Positions 53,490-64,000 of a stretch of 64,000 nucleotides of DNA are shown here, one piece after another. Position 1 is the first letter of the stretch. Each line of letters opens with the position of its first letter. The notes beneath the pieces were generated by a model, which worked only from the letters and a program-made list of their open reading frames with translations, was not told the origin of the DNA and searched no databases. Both the position numbers and the translations under genes were made by a program. Source of the DNA: Delphinapterus leucas (Eukaryota; Chordata; Mammalia; Artiodactyla; Monodontidae); NCBI RefSeq assembly GCF_002288925.2, contig NW_022098050.1, forward strand, positions 10,432,973 through 10,496,972, in the 5' to 3' direction.

Positions 53490-54032
53490 AAAAGTCTGGC
53501 TTGTGTCCATGGCTCTAGGGAGGTAATGTTTAAGTCCTTAGTAGTCCCACCTGATGAGTGTCTTTGTTTTACTTGGTGGGGGGGCAGCCTTGGACCACAC
53601 CAGATACTCTAACAATGTGATTTACGGTGGGGCTTTGGGTCATGTGGTATCAGCTCCCCTCTGGAGGAGTTGGAAACTAAGATTGGCCACACAGGCAGTC
53701 ATCTGTGTCTATGTGACTGAGCCCCAATAAAATCTCTGGACACCAAGGCTCAGGTGAGCTTCCCTGGTTGATAATAATCTGTGTGTATTGTTACACATCA
53801 TTGCTGAGAGGAGTTAGCTTTGTCCATGACTCTTCTGGGAAAGGACAGTTGGAAGCTTCTCACTTGGAACTCTCCTGGACCCTATCCTATGCACCTCTTC
53901 CCTTTGCTGATTTTAATCTGTATCCTGTCACTGTAATAAACCATAACTATGAGCTTAACAGCTTTTTTTGAGTTCTGTGAGTTCTTATAGTGAATTATTG
54001 AACTTAAGGGTGGGGTTAGGGTCCCTCTGACA
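53490..54032 (+). mobile_element. ERV-type solo LTR
   Basis: 'ggcagtcatctgtgtctatgtgactgagccccaataaaatctctgg', 'atcctgtcactgtaataaaccataac' (polyadenylation-type AATAAA) and 'ttgagttctgtgagttcttatagtgaattattgaacttaagggtgg', ending 'tccctctgaca', are typical of an ERV LTR 3' half. Family and left boundary are uncertain. No internal genes adjoin it. Confidence 0.65.
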
Positions 54033-54715
54033 ACAACACCAAATATTGTCAAAGACAGAGTAACAGGAATCTCATTTATTGTTGGTGGAAATGCAAAGTG
54101 GTACAGCCACTTTGGAAGAAAATTTGGCAGTTTCTTATAAATGTAAGCTCATATAATAGACTTATCACATGATCCGGCAATTCTGCTCTTAAGTATTTAC
54201 CCAGGTGAACTGAAAGACTATACTCACACCAAAAAACCTGTATGCTAATGTTCAGAGTAATTTTATTCATAATCACTCCAAACTGGAAACAACCACAACT
54301 GTCAAAGAAAACAAAAGAAAAACAAAAAAAAACTATGTTATATCTATGCAATGGAATACTAGTTGGCAATAAAAAGAACATACTTGATTCATGCAACAAT
54401 GTAGATGAATCATAAATGTATTTTTATAAGTGAAAAAAGCCATATACAAAAGGCTATGTATTGTATGATTCTATCTATATGTCATTCTGCAAAAGGTAAA
54501 ACTATAGGGATGGAAAAAAGATCAGTAGTTGCCAGAGGTTGGGGTAGAAGACAAGTTAACTTCAAGTGGATTGCACAGGAAAATTTTTCTGTTATGGGAC
54601 TGACTCTTCAGTATGGTACTAGAGTGGTGGATCCATGATTCTATGCATTTGTAAAAACCCATAGAATTTTACAAAACAAAAAGTAAACTTTATGCAAGTA
54701 AAAAACGTCAACCAA
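54033..54715 (+). mobile_element. L1M ORF2 end and 3'UTR
   Basis: 'tcatttattgttggtggaaatgcaaagtggtacagccactttggaag', 'cacatgatccggcaattctgctctt', 'caatggaatactagttggcaataaaaag' and 'gtagttgccagaggttggggtag' are old L1M 3' text. The copy is 5'-truncated. Confidence 0.88.
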
Positions 54716-54829
54716 GATATCAGGGCATCCCAGGATGGAATGAAACATGTGACAAATGAATTTCAGTATATTACAAATGCATGACATGACTTCACTGAAG
54801 GCTGTGAGAGAAAAAAAGCCAACCTCATT

Positions 54830-55450
54830 AATTTTTTAAAAAATAAACCTATTTTTGAATAATTTTAGATTTACAGAAAAGTTACAAAGATAGTACAGGG
54901 TTCCTTATTCAATTTTCTCTATTGTCAACATCTCTCATTTTCACGGTACATTTGTCAACTAAGAAACCAACATTAGTACATTACTATTAACCAAACTGTA
55001 GACTTTATTTGGATGTCACCAGTTTTTCTATTAACATTCTCTTTTCTGTTCCAGGATCCAATCCAGGATACCACATTGCATTTATTTATGTCTCCCCAGT
55101 CTCTTCTGGTCTTTGACAGTTTCTCAGTCTTTCCTTGTTTTCCATGACCTTCACACTCTTGAGGAATACTGGCCTTATATCCAGTAAAATGTCCCTCAGT
55201 CTGAGTTTGTCTGATGTTTTTCTCAGGATTATACTGGTATTATTAGTTTTGGGGAAGAATACCACAGAGGTGAAGTGCCTTTCTTATCACATCATATCAG
55301 TTGGTATATATTATCAACTTCACTTATTACTGATGATGTCAACCTTCACATCACTTGGTTAATGTAGTGTTTGCCATGTCTCTCCACTGTAGGGTTACTA
55401 TTTTTCCTTTTCCCTACTTTACTTTGGATATGAGCCACTAAGTCTAGCCC
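54830..55450 (-). mobile_element. Old L1M, reverse
   Basis: 'ttttagatttacagaaaagttacaaagatagtacagggttcc', 'ccaggatccaatccaggataccacattgcattt', 'ttgacagtttctcagtctttccttg' and 'atgtccctcagtctgagtttgtctgatgtttttctcagg' belong to the same reversed L1M family as 39702-41950. Confidence 0.8.
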
Positions 55451-56489
55451 ACCCTCGGAGGGAGTATCCACCTATATTATTTGGAATTCTTTTGTAAGCA
55501 AGACTTGTCTCTCCTCCCCCATTTATCTATTTATTCAAGCATTTCTGATTAACTTGTGAAAACAGTGTTTTCACTGAACAATCTAAGGCTAAATACAAAA
55601 AGAACTTTACATAAACACCGTATTCTAGTTGATAATTTTGTTTCTCACAGCAACAATTCTAAAACTACTTTACATTATTATTGTTGAACAAATAAGTAAG
55701 CAAATTGTGGTAATAGGACCCAGATTTCTCCCTGTCAGAGAAAGAACTTACAAATAAGCAAGTGGGATAAGCTAGAATAAACCCAGAGGTGCTGGGGTGC
55801 TAGATTAGAATCAGAAATATCAGTATGAATACAGGTAGGTAGGTAAGTGGGAAGGTAGGTAGATAGATATTTATAGATAGATTGGTACAGAATTATAGAT
55901 ATTTGTGTATACAGGAGTTAGTATACATACATATATTTCCTTTCTCTGTCTGCTGAGAGGGTCTAGAAGCAATGACATCTCAGTACCAATGAGCACTCCC
56001 AGTGCCCAGATCTTGGCTTTTAAATACTACTCTCTAATAAAAGGAACTCGGGTTCCCTGGAGAAATGGCTGAATCTAAGGATGGAATACACTACTTGTGT
56101 ACAGTAATACACTGATATCCATATTATTACATGACATATTTTAAATATTGGCAACTAATTACATAATTGAAAAAATATGTATGCAAGCTATTGGTGTAGA
56201 GGCCAAACACCTCTAGCAGCTGAACAGAGCCTATGGGTCAGAGCCATTGTGTATGGTTGTGTAGGCTATGTACTGCAAAACCCTATAGGCACCATTCATG
56301 TAGAACACAACATAAACAGTACCCTTAGGGTTAGGCAGTGTATAATCATACAAGTGCTACACCATGGGGTCAGTGGTTTGCAATGTTTGCTTGATCTCCT
56401 TCACCAAATTTGTGTCAACATCACTGCCAGGACTTCGAGTTCCTCTACAATATGGACCTTTTCCAGCCAAATATCCCTCTACTGAATGT
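55451..56489. other. Unassigned sequence
   Basis: It includes a short GATA/GGTA run (55838-55885) and a stretch 'accaatgagcactcccagtgcccag...ctctctaataaaaggaactcgggttccctggagaaatggctg' (55995-56070) that looks like an old interspersed repeat I cannot name. A 102-codon frame (56177-56485) has no recognised domain. Confidence 0.35.
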
Positions 56490-56760
56490 TCCTTAATCTG
56501 TCTTACATCCTAAAGGGACCACATGCTCATCAATCAATTTGTTCAGGCTTTTCTCACAACCTTCTTGGTTCATGCTGCTCTCCCTACTCCTTTCCTTATT
56601 TCTTTCCCTACCAACTCCATCTCCACTAGAATACTACCTGTTTATCTTCTCCCAAGAAGCCTCAATTAACTGTGACCTCATTGCCCTTTGAAGCTTTATA
56701 AAGAGAAAAGAGTCATCTTTGGCATTTGTCCTATTCTTCCTCTTATAATATAAATCTGAG
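56490..56760 (+). repeat. Possible L2 fragment
   Basis: 'ccactagaatactacctgtttatcttctcccaagaagcctcaattaactgtgacc' resembles the L2 region with 'cacctcctcagggaagccttccctgacc'. Weak. Confidence 0.35.
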
Positions 56761-57293
56761 TTCAGGATTCTTATTTATCATTTTGTCCCAAAGTAGGGCC
56801 TCCATATAATAGTTGTGCAGGCTATGCATCCTGCTCTATGTAGATGCGCCCTCTGGAGGTGTGCAGTGTACAGTCTGCCCAACTCTATGGAGCAGTCCTG
56901 CAATATTAATGCTTTCCACATAAGTGTCTTGTAAATGGCTATTTAGTTGAAATAGAAACATAAACTTCATAGTTCTATAGGAGTAAGTTATAGAATATAT
57001 AAAATACGTTGATTTTCTTGCTCATGTATAGGAAAGATGGTTGCATAAAGTAAGTTTTTACTATCAAATTTTTTAAAACATTTAGCTCCTAAGGATCTCT
57101 AGATGTGAAAATTCAAAAGCCTTTTTCAACTCTCTAGAGGTACCATTTATAATTGAGTGTGTATGCAAGCACCCAACTCTGATGGAATTTTTCATTCTTA
57201 ATCACCACCACAACAAAAGCAATAATGTTTATTTGTCTACAGTGACTTCCTCTTCTCCATCTGGCTAACTTCTTCTCATCTTTCAAGACTCGA
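56761..57293. other. Unassigned sequence
   Basis: Nothing recognised. Confidence 0.3.
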
Positions 57294-57795
57294 TGTCTCC
57301 ATAGACAGATGAATGGATAAAGAAGATGTCATGTATATATACACAATGGAATATTACTCAAACATAAAAAAGAATGAAATAATGCCATTTGCAGCAACAT
57401 GGATGGACCTAGAGATTTATCATACTAAGTGAAGTAAGTCAGACAGAGAAAGACAAATATCATATACCACTTATGCATGGAATCTAAAAAAATGATACAA
57501 ATGAACTTATATATAAAACAGAAATAGACTCACAGACATAGAAAACAAACTTATGGTGACCAAAGGGGAAAGGTGGGGGAGGGATAAATTGGGAGTTTTG
57601 GATTAACAGATATACACTACTATATTTAAAATAGGTAAACAACAAGGGCCTACTGTATAGCACAGGGAACTATATTCAATATCTTGTTATAACCTATAAT
57701 GGAAAAGAATATATATGTGTAACTGAATCATTTTGCTGTACACTTGAAACTAACACAACACTGTAAATTAACTATACTTCAATTTTTTAAAAAAC
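57294..57795 (+). mobile_element. Young L1 3' end
   Basis: The L1 module runs from 'tagacagatgaatggataaagaagatg' and 'gcagcaacatggatggacctagag' through 'gcacagggaactatattcaatatc' to 'aactaacacaacactgtaaattaac' and an A-rich tail. No convincing TSD was found. Confidence 0.92.
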
Positions 57796-57962
57796 TCTGG
57801 AAATGAAAAAGAAGACTCAGTATCACCTTTAGAAGGCTTCCTGAATCATCTCCCACTTCTGTAGGGCTGATGCTCTACTGGACCCCATAGTACCCAGTTA
57901 CTTCTATCCTATAGTGACAGTATCTTTTCATGTTGATGCCCTTCATTGAAACATAAGGTCCT

Positions 57963-58195
57963 GGGACTTCCCTGTCGGCGCAGTGGTTAAGACTCTGTGC
58001 TCCCAATGCAGGGGGCCCGGGTTTGATCCCTGGTCAGGGAACTAGATCCCACATGCATGCCGCCACTAAGGGTTTGCATGCCACAACTAAGGAGACAGCC
58101 TGTCGCAACTAAGGAGCCCTCAAGCCACAACTAAGGAGCCTACGTGCCGCAACTAAGACCCAGCGCAACCAAATACATATACTATTTTTAATTAA
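57963..58195 (+). mobile_element. CHR-type SINE
   Basis: 'gggacttccctgtcggcgcagtggttaag', 'gggtttgatccctggtcagggaac' and repeated 'catgccacaactaagga' modules, ending 'gcaactaagacccagcgcaacc' plus an AT-rich tail. Any TSD is diverged. Confidence 0.92.
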
Positions 58196-58345
58196 TAATA
58201 AAAATAGAAATATGATCTCAATCAGTAACATTGCTAATGGTTGTTCTCTATATTTAGTGGTCCAAGATATCAATATTCAATCAAATATCTACAAAAATCT
58301 GTGCAGTGGATTTTAGCATAGTTCTTTTTTATTACAAGTGTTGAC

Positions 58346-58683
58346 TTTCTTTTTTAAATAACTTTTAAAAATTTTATTTATTTTTGGCTGCATTGGGTCT
58401 TCGTTGCTGCACGCGGGCTTTGTCTAGTTGCGGCGAGGGGGCTACTCTTCGTTGTGGTGTGTGGGCTTCTCACTGCCGTGGCTTCTCTTGTTGCGGAACA
58501 CTCGCTCCAGGCGTGTGGGCTTCAGTAGTTGTGGCTCACGGGCTCTTGAGCACAGGCTCAGTAGTTGTGGCGTGTGGGCTTAGCTGCTCCGTGGCATGTG
58601 GAATCTTCCCGGACCAGGGCTTGAACCCGTGTCCCCTGCATTGGCAGGCGGATTCTTAACCACTGCGCCACCAGGGAAGTCCC
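58346..58683 (-). mobile_element. Long CHR-2-like SINE, reverse, with TSD
   Basis: The complement shows 'gcggctgcattgggtcttcg'-like text at the left ('tttttggctgcattgggtcttcgttgctgc') and ends 'ccactgcgccaccagggaagtccc'. The 9-bp duplication agtgttgac flanks it at 58337-58345 and 58684-58692. Retained CpGs suggest moderate youth. Confidence 0.95.
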
Positions 58684-58692
58684 AGTGTTGAC

Positions 58693-59386
58693 CTTTTTGA
58701 TTTTTGAAAATACTTCTTTTGAGAGACTGCTTCATCTTGTCTCTACAAGGAAGGACTTATTTACTCAAATAACCATTGAACATATTGTTTCTGTGAGAGC
58801 AATAAATGACTACAAGAAGAACATATCCATTTCTGGTTTGCAGAACCATCATTCCACAGTTGTTTGAGGCATTATCACAGCATCCTTGAGTAAAGGTTTT
58901 TCTTCTGCTGAAATCTGTGACATGTATCAGCAAGAGTTGGGATAGCTGCTGTGGACTTGTGGGACCTGCTCCCTCATGCCTGACTTTGAGCAACAAACTG
59001 ATCCCATCAAAGCTTTTTTCTCCCTAAGCGTCAGACAACTGACTCAACTTTGAAAAACCTAACCATCCAGTTGCTTAATTTCATTAACCAAATAAGCTGG
59101 TGTGTGTTGTGTGAGTGTGCGTACATATGTGTTGTGTATGCAGGAGCTGAGATGGTTGTTTACAAACTGTAAAAAACTCAAATTTAAAAACAAAACAAGA
59201 AAACTAGATCTCAGGGAACAAAAACCAATATGTCCAAACCATGACTGCCAGTGAGGAAGCTGTCACATTTTCTCTACTTAAAGGCACCTTTGACAAGGTC
59301 AATTTCTTCACTCCCATGAGTAATCTTTTGTGGGTCATTGATTAGGCCCTTACATAACATAGAGATGAATAAGAAAGTTTGATATT
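58693..59386. other. Unassigned sequence
   Basis: Contains a TG-rich run (59098-59143). Nothing else recognised. Confidence 0.3.
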
Positions 59387-59402
59387 AAATGAAAGAGATG
59401 AG

Positions 59403-59592
59403 GGACTTCCCTGGCGGTCCAAGTGGTTAAGACTTCGCCTTCCAGTGCAGGGGGTGTGGGTTTGATCCCTGGTCGGGGAGCTAGGATCCCACATGCCTCC
59501 CAGCCAAACACCAAGACATAAAACAGAAGCAATATTGTAACAAATTCAAAAAAGACTATAAAATGGTCCACATGAAAAAAAAACCTTTAAAA
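59403..59592 (+). mobile_element. CHR-1-like SINE with unusual 3' body, with TSD
   Basis: The head 'ggacttccctggcggtccaagtggttaag' and 'gggtttgatccctggtcggggagc' is followed not by 'acaactaag' modules but by 'ccagccaaacaccaagacataaaacagaagcaatattg' and a poly-A run. The perfect 16-bp duplication aaatgaaagagatgag lies at 59387-59402 and 59593-59608, so the 3' body was carried in by the same insertion. Confidence 0.95.
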
Positions 59593-59608
59593 AAATGAAA
59601 GAGATGAG

Positions 59609-60110
59609 AAAAGAATTATTTCTCACTGAGAAAGAGGAAAGCTATGGTCATACACTTAAACAAATGAACTGAAGTATTTTGCTGAGTTAAACACAGGGTT
59701 AGTTAATTCACACAAAGGTACCAGGGAATATAAGGAGTTTTTAGAGATGTTATCCTCAAAGAATACATATGAGAGAGAAAAATATGCATATGAAATTAAG
59801 TTGGAAGGGAAAGTTAATACATACAATTACAACAATAGATCAGCTAATGTCGGACTTAAAACTCAGTTATGAGAACTGTATAAAAGGTGAACATGCCTTA
59901 ATTAATACAAATGAGAATGAACAGAGTCACGTTCTGCCCCTAAATGTACCAAGAACCCCTAGAGAAGAGCGTGCTCAAAATGGTACAGAAACAGAGATGG
60001 GCAGGGAGCAAAGTTTATAACTTCCCCCTCACAGCTGACCATCCTTAAACACATTGTGCTCTGAATTCAAAGTAAGCATAAGACAGGAAAACCCTCCTAG
60101 ATCTTGTTCT
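59609..60110. other. Unassigned sequence
   Basis: An 83-codon frame (59769-60020) was noted, but no matching splice sites or domain were seen. Confidence 0.3.
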
Positions 60111-60122
60111 AGACACATCTCT

Positions 60123-60354
60123 CTTTTTTTTTAACACCTTTATTGAAGTATAACTGCTTTACAATGTTGTGTTAGTTTCTGCTGTATAACAAAGTGAATC
60201 AGCTATACGTATACATATATCCCCATATCTCCTCCCCCTTGCATCTCCCTCCCACCCTCCCTATCCCAGCCCTCTAGGTGGTCACAAAGCACAGAGCTGA
60301 TCTCCCTGTCCTATGCGGCTGCTTCCCACTAGCTATCTATTTTACATTTTGTAG
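60123..60354 (-). mobile_element. Young L1 3' end, reverse, with 12-bp TSD
   Basis: 'cacctttattgaagtataactgctttacaatgttgtgttagtttctgctgtataac' and 'cagctgatctccctgtcctatgcggctgc'-like text are the reversed cetartiodactyl L1 3'UTR. The 12-bp duplication agacacatctct lies at 60111-60122 and 60355-60366. Confidence 0.95.
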
Positions 60355-60579
60355 AGACACATCTCTTTTTATCTCTTTATCACAAAGATAAATACTCTCC
60401 AGAATGGTAGAATTTGCCAGTTCTCTGAAAGCGTGATGAGGAGGAAACAATTTTGCTTTGACAGTCAACTGACACATATATGACTGTTTATGTCAATTAT
60501 TTCTCCAATTATGGAAAGATGATCGATTTTAACTGAAGACATAATTCTAGCATTCAGAGTCTTTTTTTTTTCTTCTAAG

Positions 60580-60807
60580 TCGTTGGCTTGGATCAGTTAT
60601 CCAGCTTTCAATGACATGAGTTTCAGGGCCACAGCCCTTGATCTGCCCTCCCACACTTCTCATATCATAAGGCCAAGAGTACAAGTACCTGCCCAGAGCA
60701 AAAACCCCAGCATGTTTCCTCACAAATTCCCAAATCCAATGGAAACCAAGCTGAAAGGACTCAAGAAACTAGAAGGGAGTGCATTTGAAAACAACCTAAC
60801 AAAACAG
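60580..60807 (+). CDS. Candidate internal coding exon, unidentified protein
   Basis: A strong 3' splice site (polypyrimidine 'cttttttttttcttctaag', AG at 60578-60579) is followed by 228 bp with one open frame and a consensus-like donor (cag|gtaact at 60805-60813). The exon would be phase 0 on both sides, 76 codons, and the two other frames are closed early by stops. It is richer in G+C than its flanks. The peptide begins SLAWISYPAFNDMSF, has a Pro-rich middle (VQVPAQSKNPSMFPHKFPNP) and a Lys-rich, probably helical end (METKLKGLKKLEG). No transmembrane segment, signal or known domain is visible. I do not recognise the protein. No second exon of the same gene was identified here, so neighbours would lie outside the window or be missed. 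Confidence 0.42.
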
Positions 60808-60990
60808 GTAACTTTTCTTACCTATTTTACCACCACTTTACTTGTGCTTATGGAATTGGTGAGGGGATGAGGAAAGGCCTTATTTTCTGTAATATTGGCT
60901 ATTGGCAACTTGATTTAAGGCATTTTTTTCCTCACAAAACACACAACTGAAAGTGGAAAGTCCTTCGATAGGTGGCCAATTGTGATTGTT

Positions 60991-61445
<455 letters not shown>

Positions 61446-62085
61446 CCAATGTTTTTGTGGAATGTAGAAAGCATGGCTTTTTATATCACCTGGTGATATA
61501 AATACTCAGAAGGTTAACCCCAAACTTCCAAGGTATAAAGTGATAGTGGGAAGGGATGGTCATATTCAAATTGTTAAAATATCCATAGGGAAGACATAGA
61601 AACTCACCACAGACGTTTATAAAACATCAATCATCAGAAATCCCATCCTAACACTAGCCTCAAATACACCTTCTGAATACCTGAGCTTAAGTAAGAGTGA
61701 TTAGCTCTAGTACTTGGAAATGTGGGAACAGAACCCTACTGGGAAGTAAAAAATCAAACCTGTCAAGAAACAAATCTCTCTTTCCCGTACGTAAACAATT
61801 TCCCCAAAAGAGACAGAAGGGCTAACACCGTATCCTTAAAAGAGAAAATCAGAATACAAAGGGTAACATCTCTAAAAGGAATTTCCTGTTTTCACACCAA
61901 GCTTCTGCTTCACTACGTTGATGGTGTGCAGAAAACAAAAACAGGAATCCTTTGGGTTGACTGAGCAGAGGCACACAGAGTACAAGCCTGTGAAAATAGT
62001 AGCCCTGCTCATGGACCAAGGGCTGAGGACATCCAATAGAAATATAACCATAGCTGGCGTTGACCAAGGTCAGGCCCCACACTGG
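61446..62085. other. Unassigned sequence
   Basis: Nothing recognised except a perfect 19-bp palindrome TATATCACC-T-GGTGATATA (61482-61500). Frames near 61722-61964 and 61849-62082 have no domains. Confidence 0.35.
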
Positions 62086-62285
62086 CTACTTCATACCTGC
62101 ATTTGATTATTTAACTCTCATGGCAACCATCTGAAATAGATATTTTTATTTCCATCTTAAAACGAGGAGACAGAGGCATCAAGAGACTAACTAACCTGTC
62201 AAGCTAGCTGTATAGAGCCTAACACAACTAGCAAGTGACAGTCAGGAGTCAGCCCATGTCTTTCTGATTCCTCCCTTTAAGCAAC
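62086..62285 (-). repeat. MIR SINE, reverse
   Basis: 'atttaactctcatggcaaccatctgaaatagatatttttatttccatcttaaaacgaggagacagaggcatcaagagac' and 'actagcaagtgacagtcaggagtcagccc' are reversed MIR landmarks. A duplicated-looking 'aagctagctgtatagagcctaacacaactag' interrupts it. Confidence 0.75.
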
Positions 62286-62940
62286 TCTTGCTCCCTGTGT
62301 TGAGACTGATTCTTTACTCCCAGGTCTTTACAGCCTCTTCTTTCGCAGACATGCAAAGGACAATGCCATGATTAACTCATTCAGCATGGAAACTGTCATT
62401 GTAAAAATTACAGAGGCTCTCTCTAGAGAAAGCCAAAATATCGGTATGAAAAATAAAATTCACAGTCAATCTGACATTAATTTGCCACGTCTGAAGAACT
62501 GAGTGCTACAATTTTTATTTGCTAATGTATCCCATTCCTGAAAGTGTTGGATAGCTGATATTTTTGTTTTAAATTAAAATGGAAAAAATATAGGTTTCAA
62601 AGCTGTTAAAGATATTGTGAATGTGCTTCAAATTATTATTTTTTAGAGGGGAAGTCTCAAAATCAGAGCTGGAAACGGCTAGTTTGAATGATTTTTTAAA
62701 AATAATTAGTTTAGCAGACTTATCCAGATGAAGCTCACATCTTGGAACTGTGAAGTTCTAGATTGTCCTTTGGCAGAGGGAAGCAGATAAGTAATCTATA
62801 ATAACCCACACCTCAACCTCCCCCTCCCGTACTTCCAATCTCTCTAATAGCAATAACTTCTCTCTCTGGCTTAAAACATCTGAACAGCTCTATGTTCTGT
62901 CAGTTTACTAATTACAATAATTCTATCTCTGCAATCGTTT
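62286..62940. other. Non-repetitive block, possible conserved element
   Basis: No repeat was recognised. The part at 62340-62760 is AT-rich, lacks microsatellites and contains a balanced mixture of short motifs ('attacagaggctctctctagagaaagcc'), the look of conserved non-coding DNA. This is impression only. Confidence 0.35.
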
Positions 62941-63355
62941 CCTTCCTGCTCCCTGTCTGTTGCAACCACCTGTATCCTACTTCAGATCCTTCTTAACTCT
63001 TGCCTCTGAAGTGGCTTCTTTCCCTGTGCCCAGTTCTTCCTACTCTGTCTTATATTTAGCCAGAGTTTTATCTACAAAAGCACATCAGTCAATTAACATA
63101 AAGCACATAGATCATCTTCAAAACCTCCAGTGATTCCCTATTGCCAAACCAGAAACAAGCAAAACAATACAAAACAAAATGCAGTTCTCAGTTTCGCATT
63201 AAAGGCCTCCCATGATCTGATCACTGTTTATTTTTCCAGACAAGATGGCTTCCCAATATCCCATCCCCTGCACCGTACTCTGTAGTCACAGAAGACAATG
63301 CAATAGGTCCCTAAAACACCTTGCATTCTCCTACTAGGGCTTTTTTTTTTTTTTT
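62941..63355 (+). repeat. L2 fragment
   Basis: 'atcatcttcaaaacctccagtgattccctattg' and 'cattaaaggcctcccatgatctgatcactg' match the L2 region 'ctcaaaaccctccagtggctcccca...aaggcccttcacgatctggccc'. An A-rich insert ('aaacaagcaaaacaatacaaaacaaaa') separates them. Confidence 0.7.
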
Positions 63356-63450
63356 GCTTCAAAATACTATAAGTTCTGTGAAAATGGAAATTTTGCTTGG
63401 TGTACTATAAATATTTGTTAAATAAATGAGTGAATGAATGGTGTTCCCCC
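63356..63450 (+). repeat. L2 3' terminus
   Basis: 'actataagttctgtgaaaatggaaattttg' followed by 'gtactataaatatttgttaaataaatgagtgaatgaatgg' is the L2 end. Confidence 0.72.
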
Positions 63451-63760
63451 TGTGTGGAATGGTCTTTTCTCCCATCCTTACCTGACTATGTACTAACAGT
63501 TCCCTCCATACATCATTTAAATCATTCCTCCTCCACAATCCTTCCCTGATGACCCTTACAGAGTCCATCCCTTGACTATGTCTGCTCTTCCTTTGATTGG
63601 CTCTTCTCTGTTCTAACATTTCCACAGGCTGCCTCAGATTACAGGCCCTCTGGCCTCTTGTTCTTCTGCTAGAAAAGCCCTTGGAGAGCAGAGGTAAAGT
63701 GTGTACTTCAAGCATGGGGCCTGGCACATAGTAGGAGCTCAAAAGGATAATCATCATCAT
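63451..63760 (+). repeat. Second L2 segment and terminus
   Basis: 'gttccccctgtgtggaatggtcttttctccc', 'atcattcctcctccacaatccttccctgatgaccc' and 'ggagagcagaggtaaagtgtgtacttcaagcatggggcctggcacatagtaggagctc' are L2 blocks in order, ending at a second L2 terminus. Two L2 copies, or one copy with a nested terminus, are therefore present side by side. Confidence 0.78.
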
Positions 63761-63895
63761 GTATTAAACTGAAGCTTATTAACAACAGCCAGGCCACACA
63801 ATACATTCCTGTATACATGGTTTTTATCTGTATGAGATTTATTTTATCTTCAGGGACAAACTGTGGAATATACAAACATATGTATATATCTAAAT

Positions 63896-64000
63896 CAGGG
63901 ATCAGTAAACTTCTCCTGAAAAGAGCCAGACAGTAAATATTTTAGGCTTTATGAACCATAAGATCTCTGTTACTTTTATGGCAAAAATAGGCATAGATGT
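63896..64000 (+). mobile_element. hAT-type DNA transposon, runs off window
   Basis: 'cagggatcagtaaacttctcctgaaaagagccagacagtaaatattttaggcttta' is the same non-autonomous hAT family as 22197-23930. The right end lies beyond the window. Confidence 0.8.

Noticed and set aside
59769..60020. 83-codon open frame near the exon candidate
   Set aside because: No acceptor or donor at sensible positions and no domain. It was considered as a neighbouring exon and not supported.

Overview
This is nuclear DNA from a mammal, almost certainly a cetacean and probably a toothed whale. The main evidence is nine copies of tRNA-derived SINEs that begin 'ggacttccctggtggcgcagtgg' or a variant (the CHR / SINE2-type families of cetaceans and their cetartiodactyl relatives). 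The copy at 38614-38815 has the 'gtgagccatggccgctgggcctg' body typical of whale genomes. The young L1 3' ends ('gcacagggaact', 'aactaacacaacattgtaaa') are of cetartiodactyl type. Base composition is AT-rich and CpG is depleted. No complete protein-coding gene, rRNA, functional tRNA or CpG island could be supported.

The window is best read as intronic or intergenic DNA built from layers of transposons. The oldest layer is MIR, L2, CR1/L3-like pieces and old L1M/HAL1-type LINEs, in both orientations and heavily decayed. Above that are MaLR/MLT1 LTRs, ERV LTRs and DNA transposons (MER5A-like, MER2-like, other hAT and Tigger-type). The youngest layer is short 5'-truncated L1 insertions and SINEs, many with intact target-site duplications of 10-17 bp.

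Region by region: 1-8 kb holds MIR, L2, MLT1 and nested LTRs. 8.4-13.4 kb is mainly old L1 (ORF2, then an ORF1/HAL1-like piece, then a 3' end). 14-18 kb is the least repetitive part. 18.8-23.9 kb is an old L1 5' region followed by a three-level nest (hAT element, then L1, then Tigger). 25-36 kb is mostly unrecognised single-copy-looking sequence with an inverted LTR pair at 31.6-33.2 kb. 36.6-42 kb is one old L1M interrupted by a compound young L1 and by an LTR-in-LTR nest. 43.5-49.2 kb holds two old L1M elements, one nearly full length with a tandemly repeated 5'UTR. 49.5-60.4 kb is mixed LTR, L1M, SINE and MER2. 60.4-64 kb contains the best coding candidate, then LTR, MIR, L2 and hAT pieces.

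The strongest non-repeat signal is a 228-bp, phase 0-0 candidate coding exon at 60580-60807, with a strong acceptor and a consensus donor. I did not recognise the protein. There are two 100-N assembly gaps (20414-20513 and 37959-38058). The second is flanked by an almost exact ~150-bp duplication, which points to unmerged contig ends. I found no evidence for an undescribed biological system.
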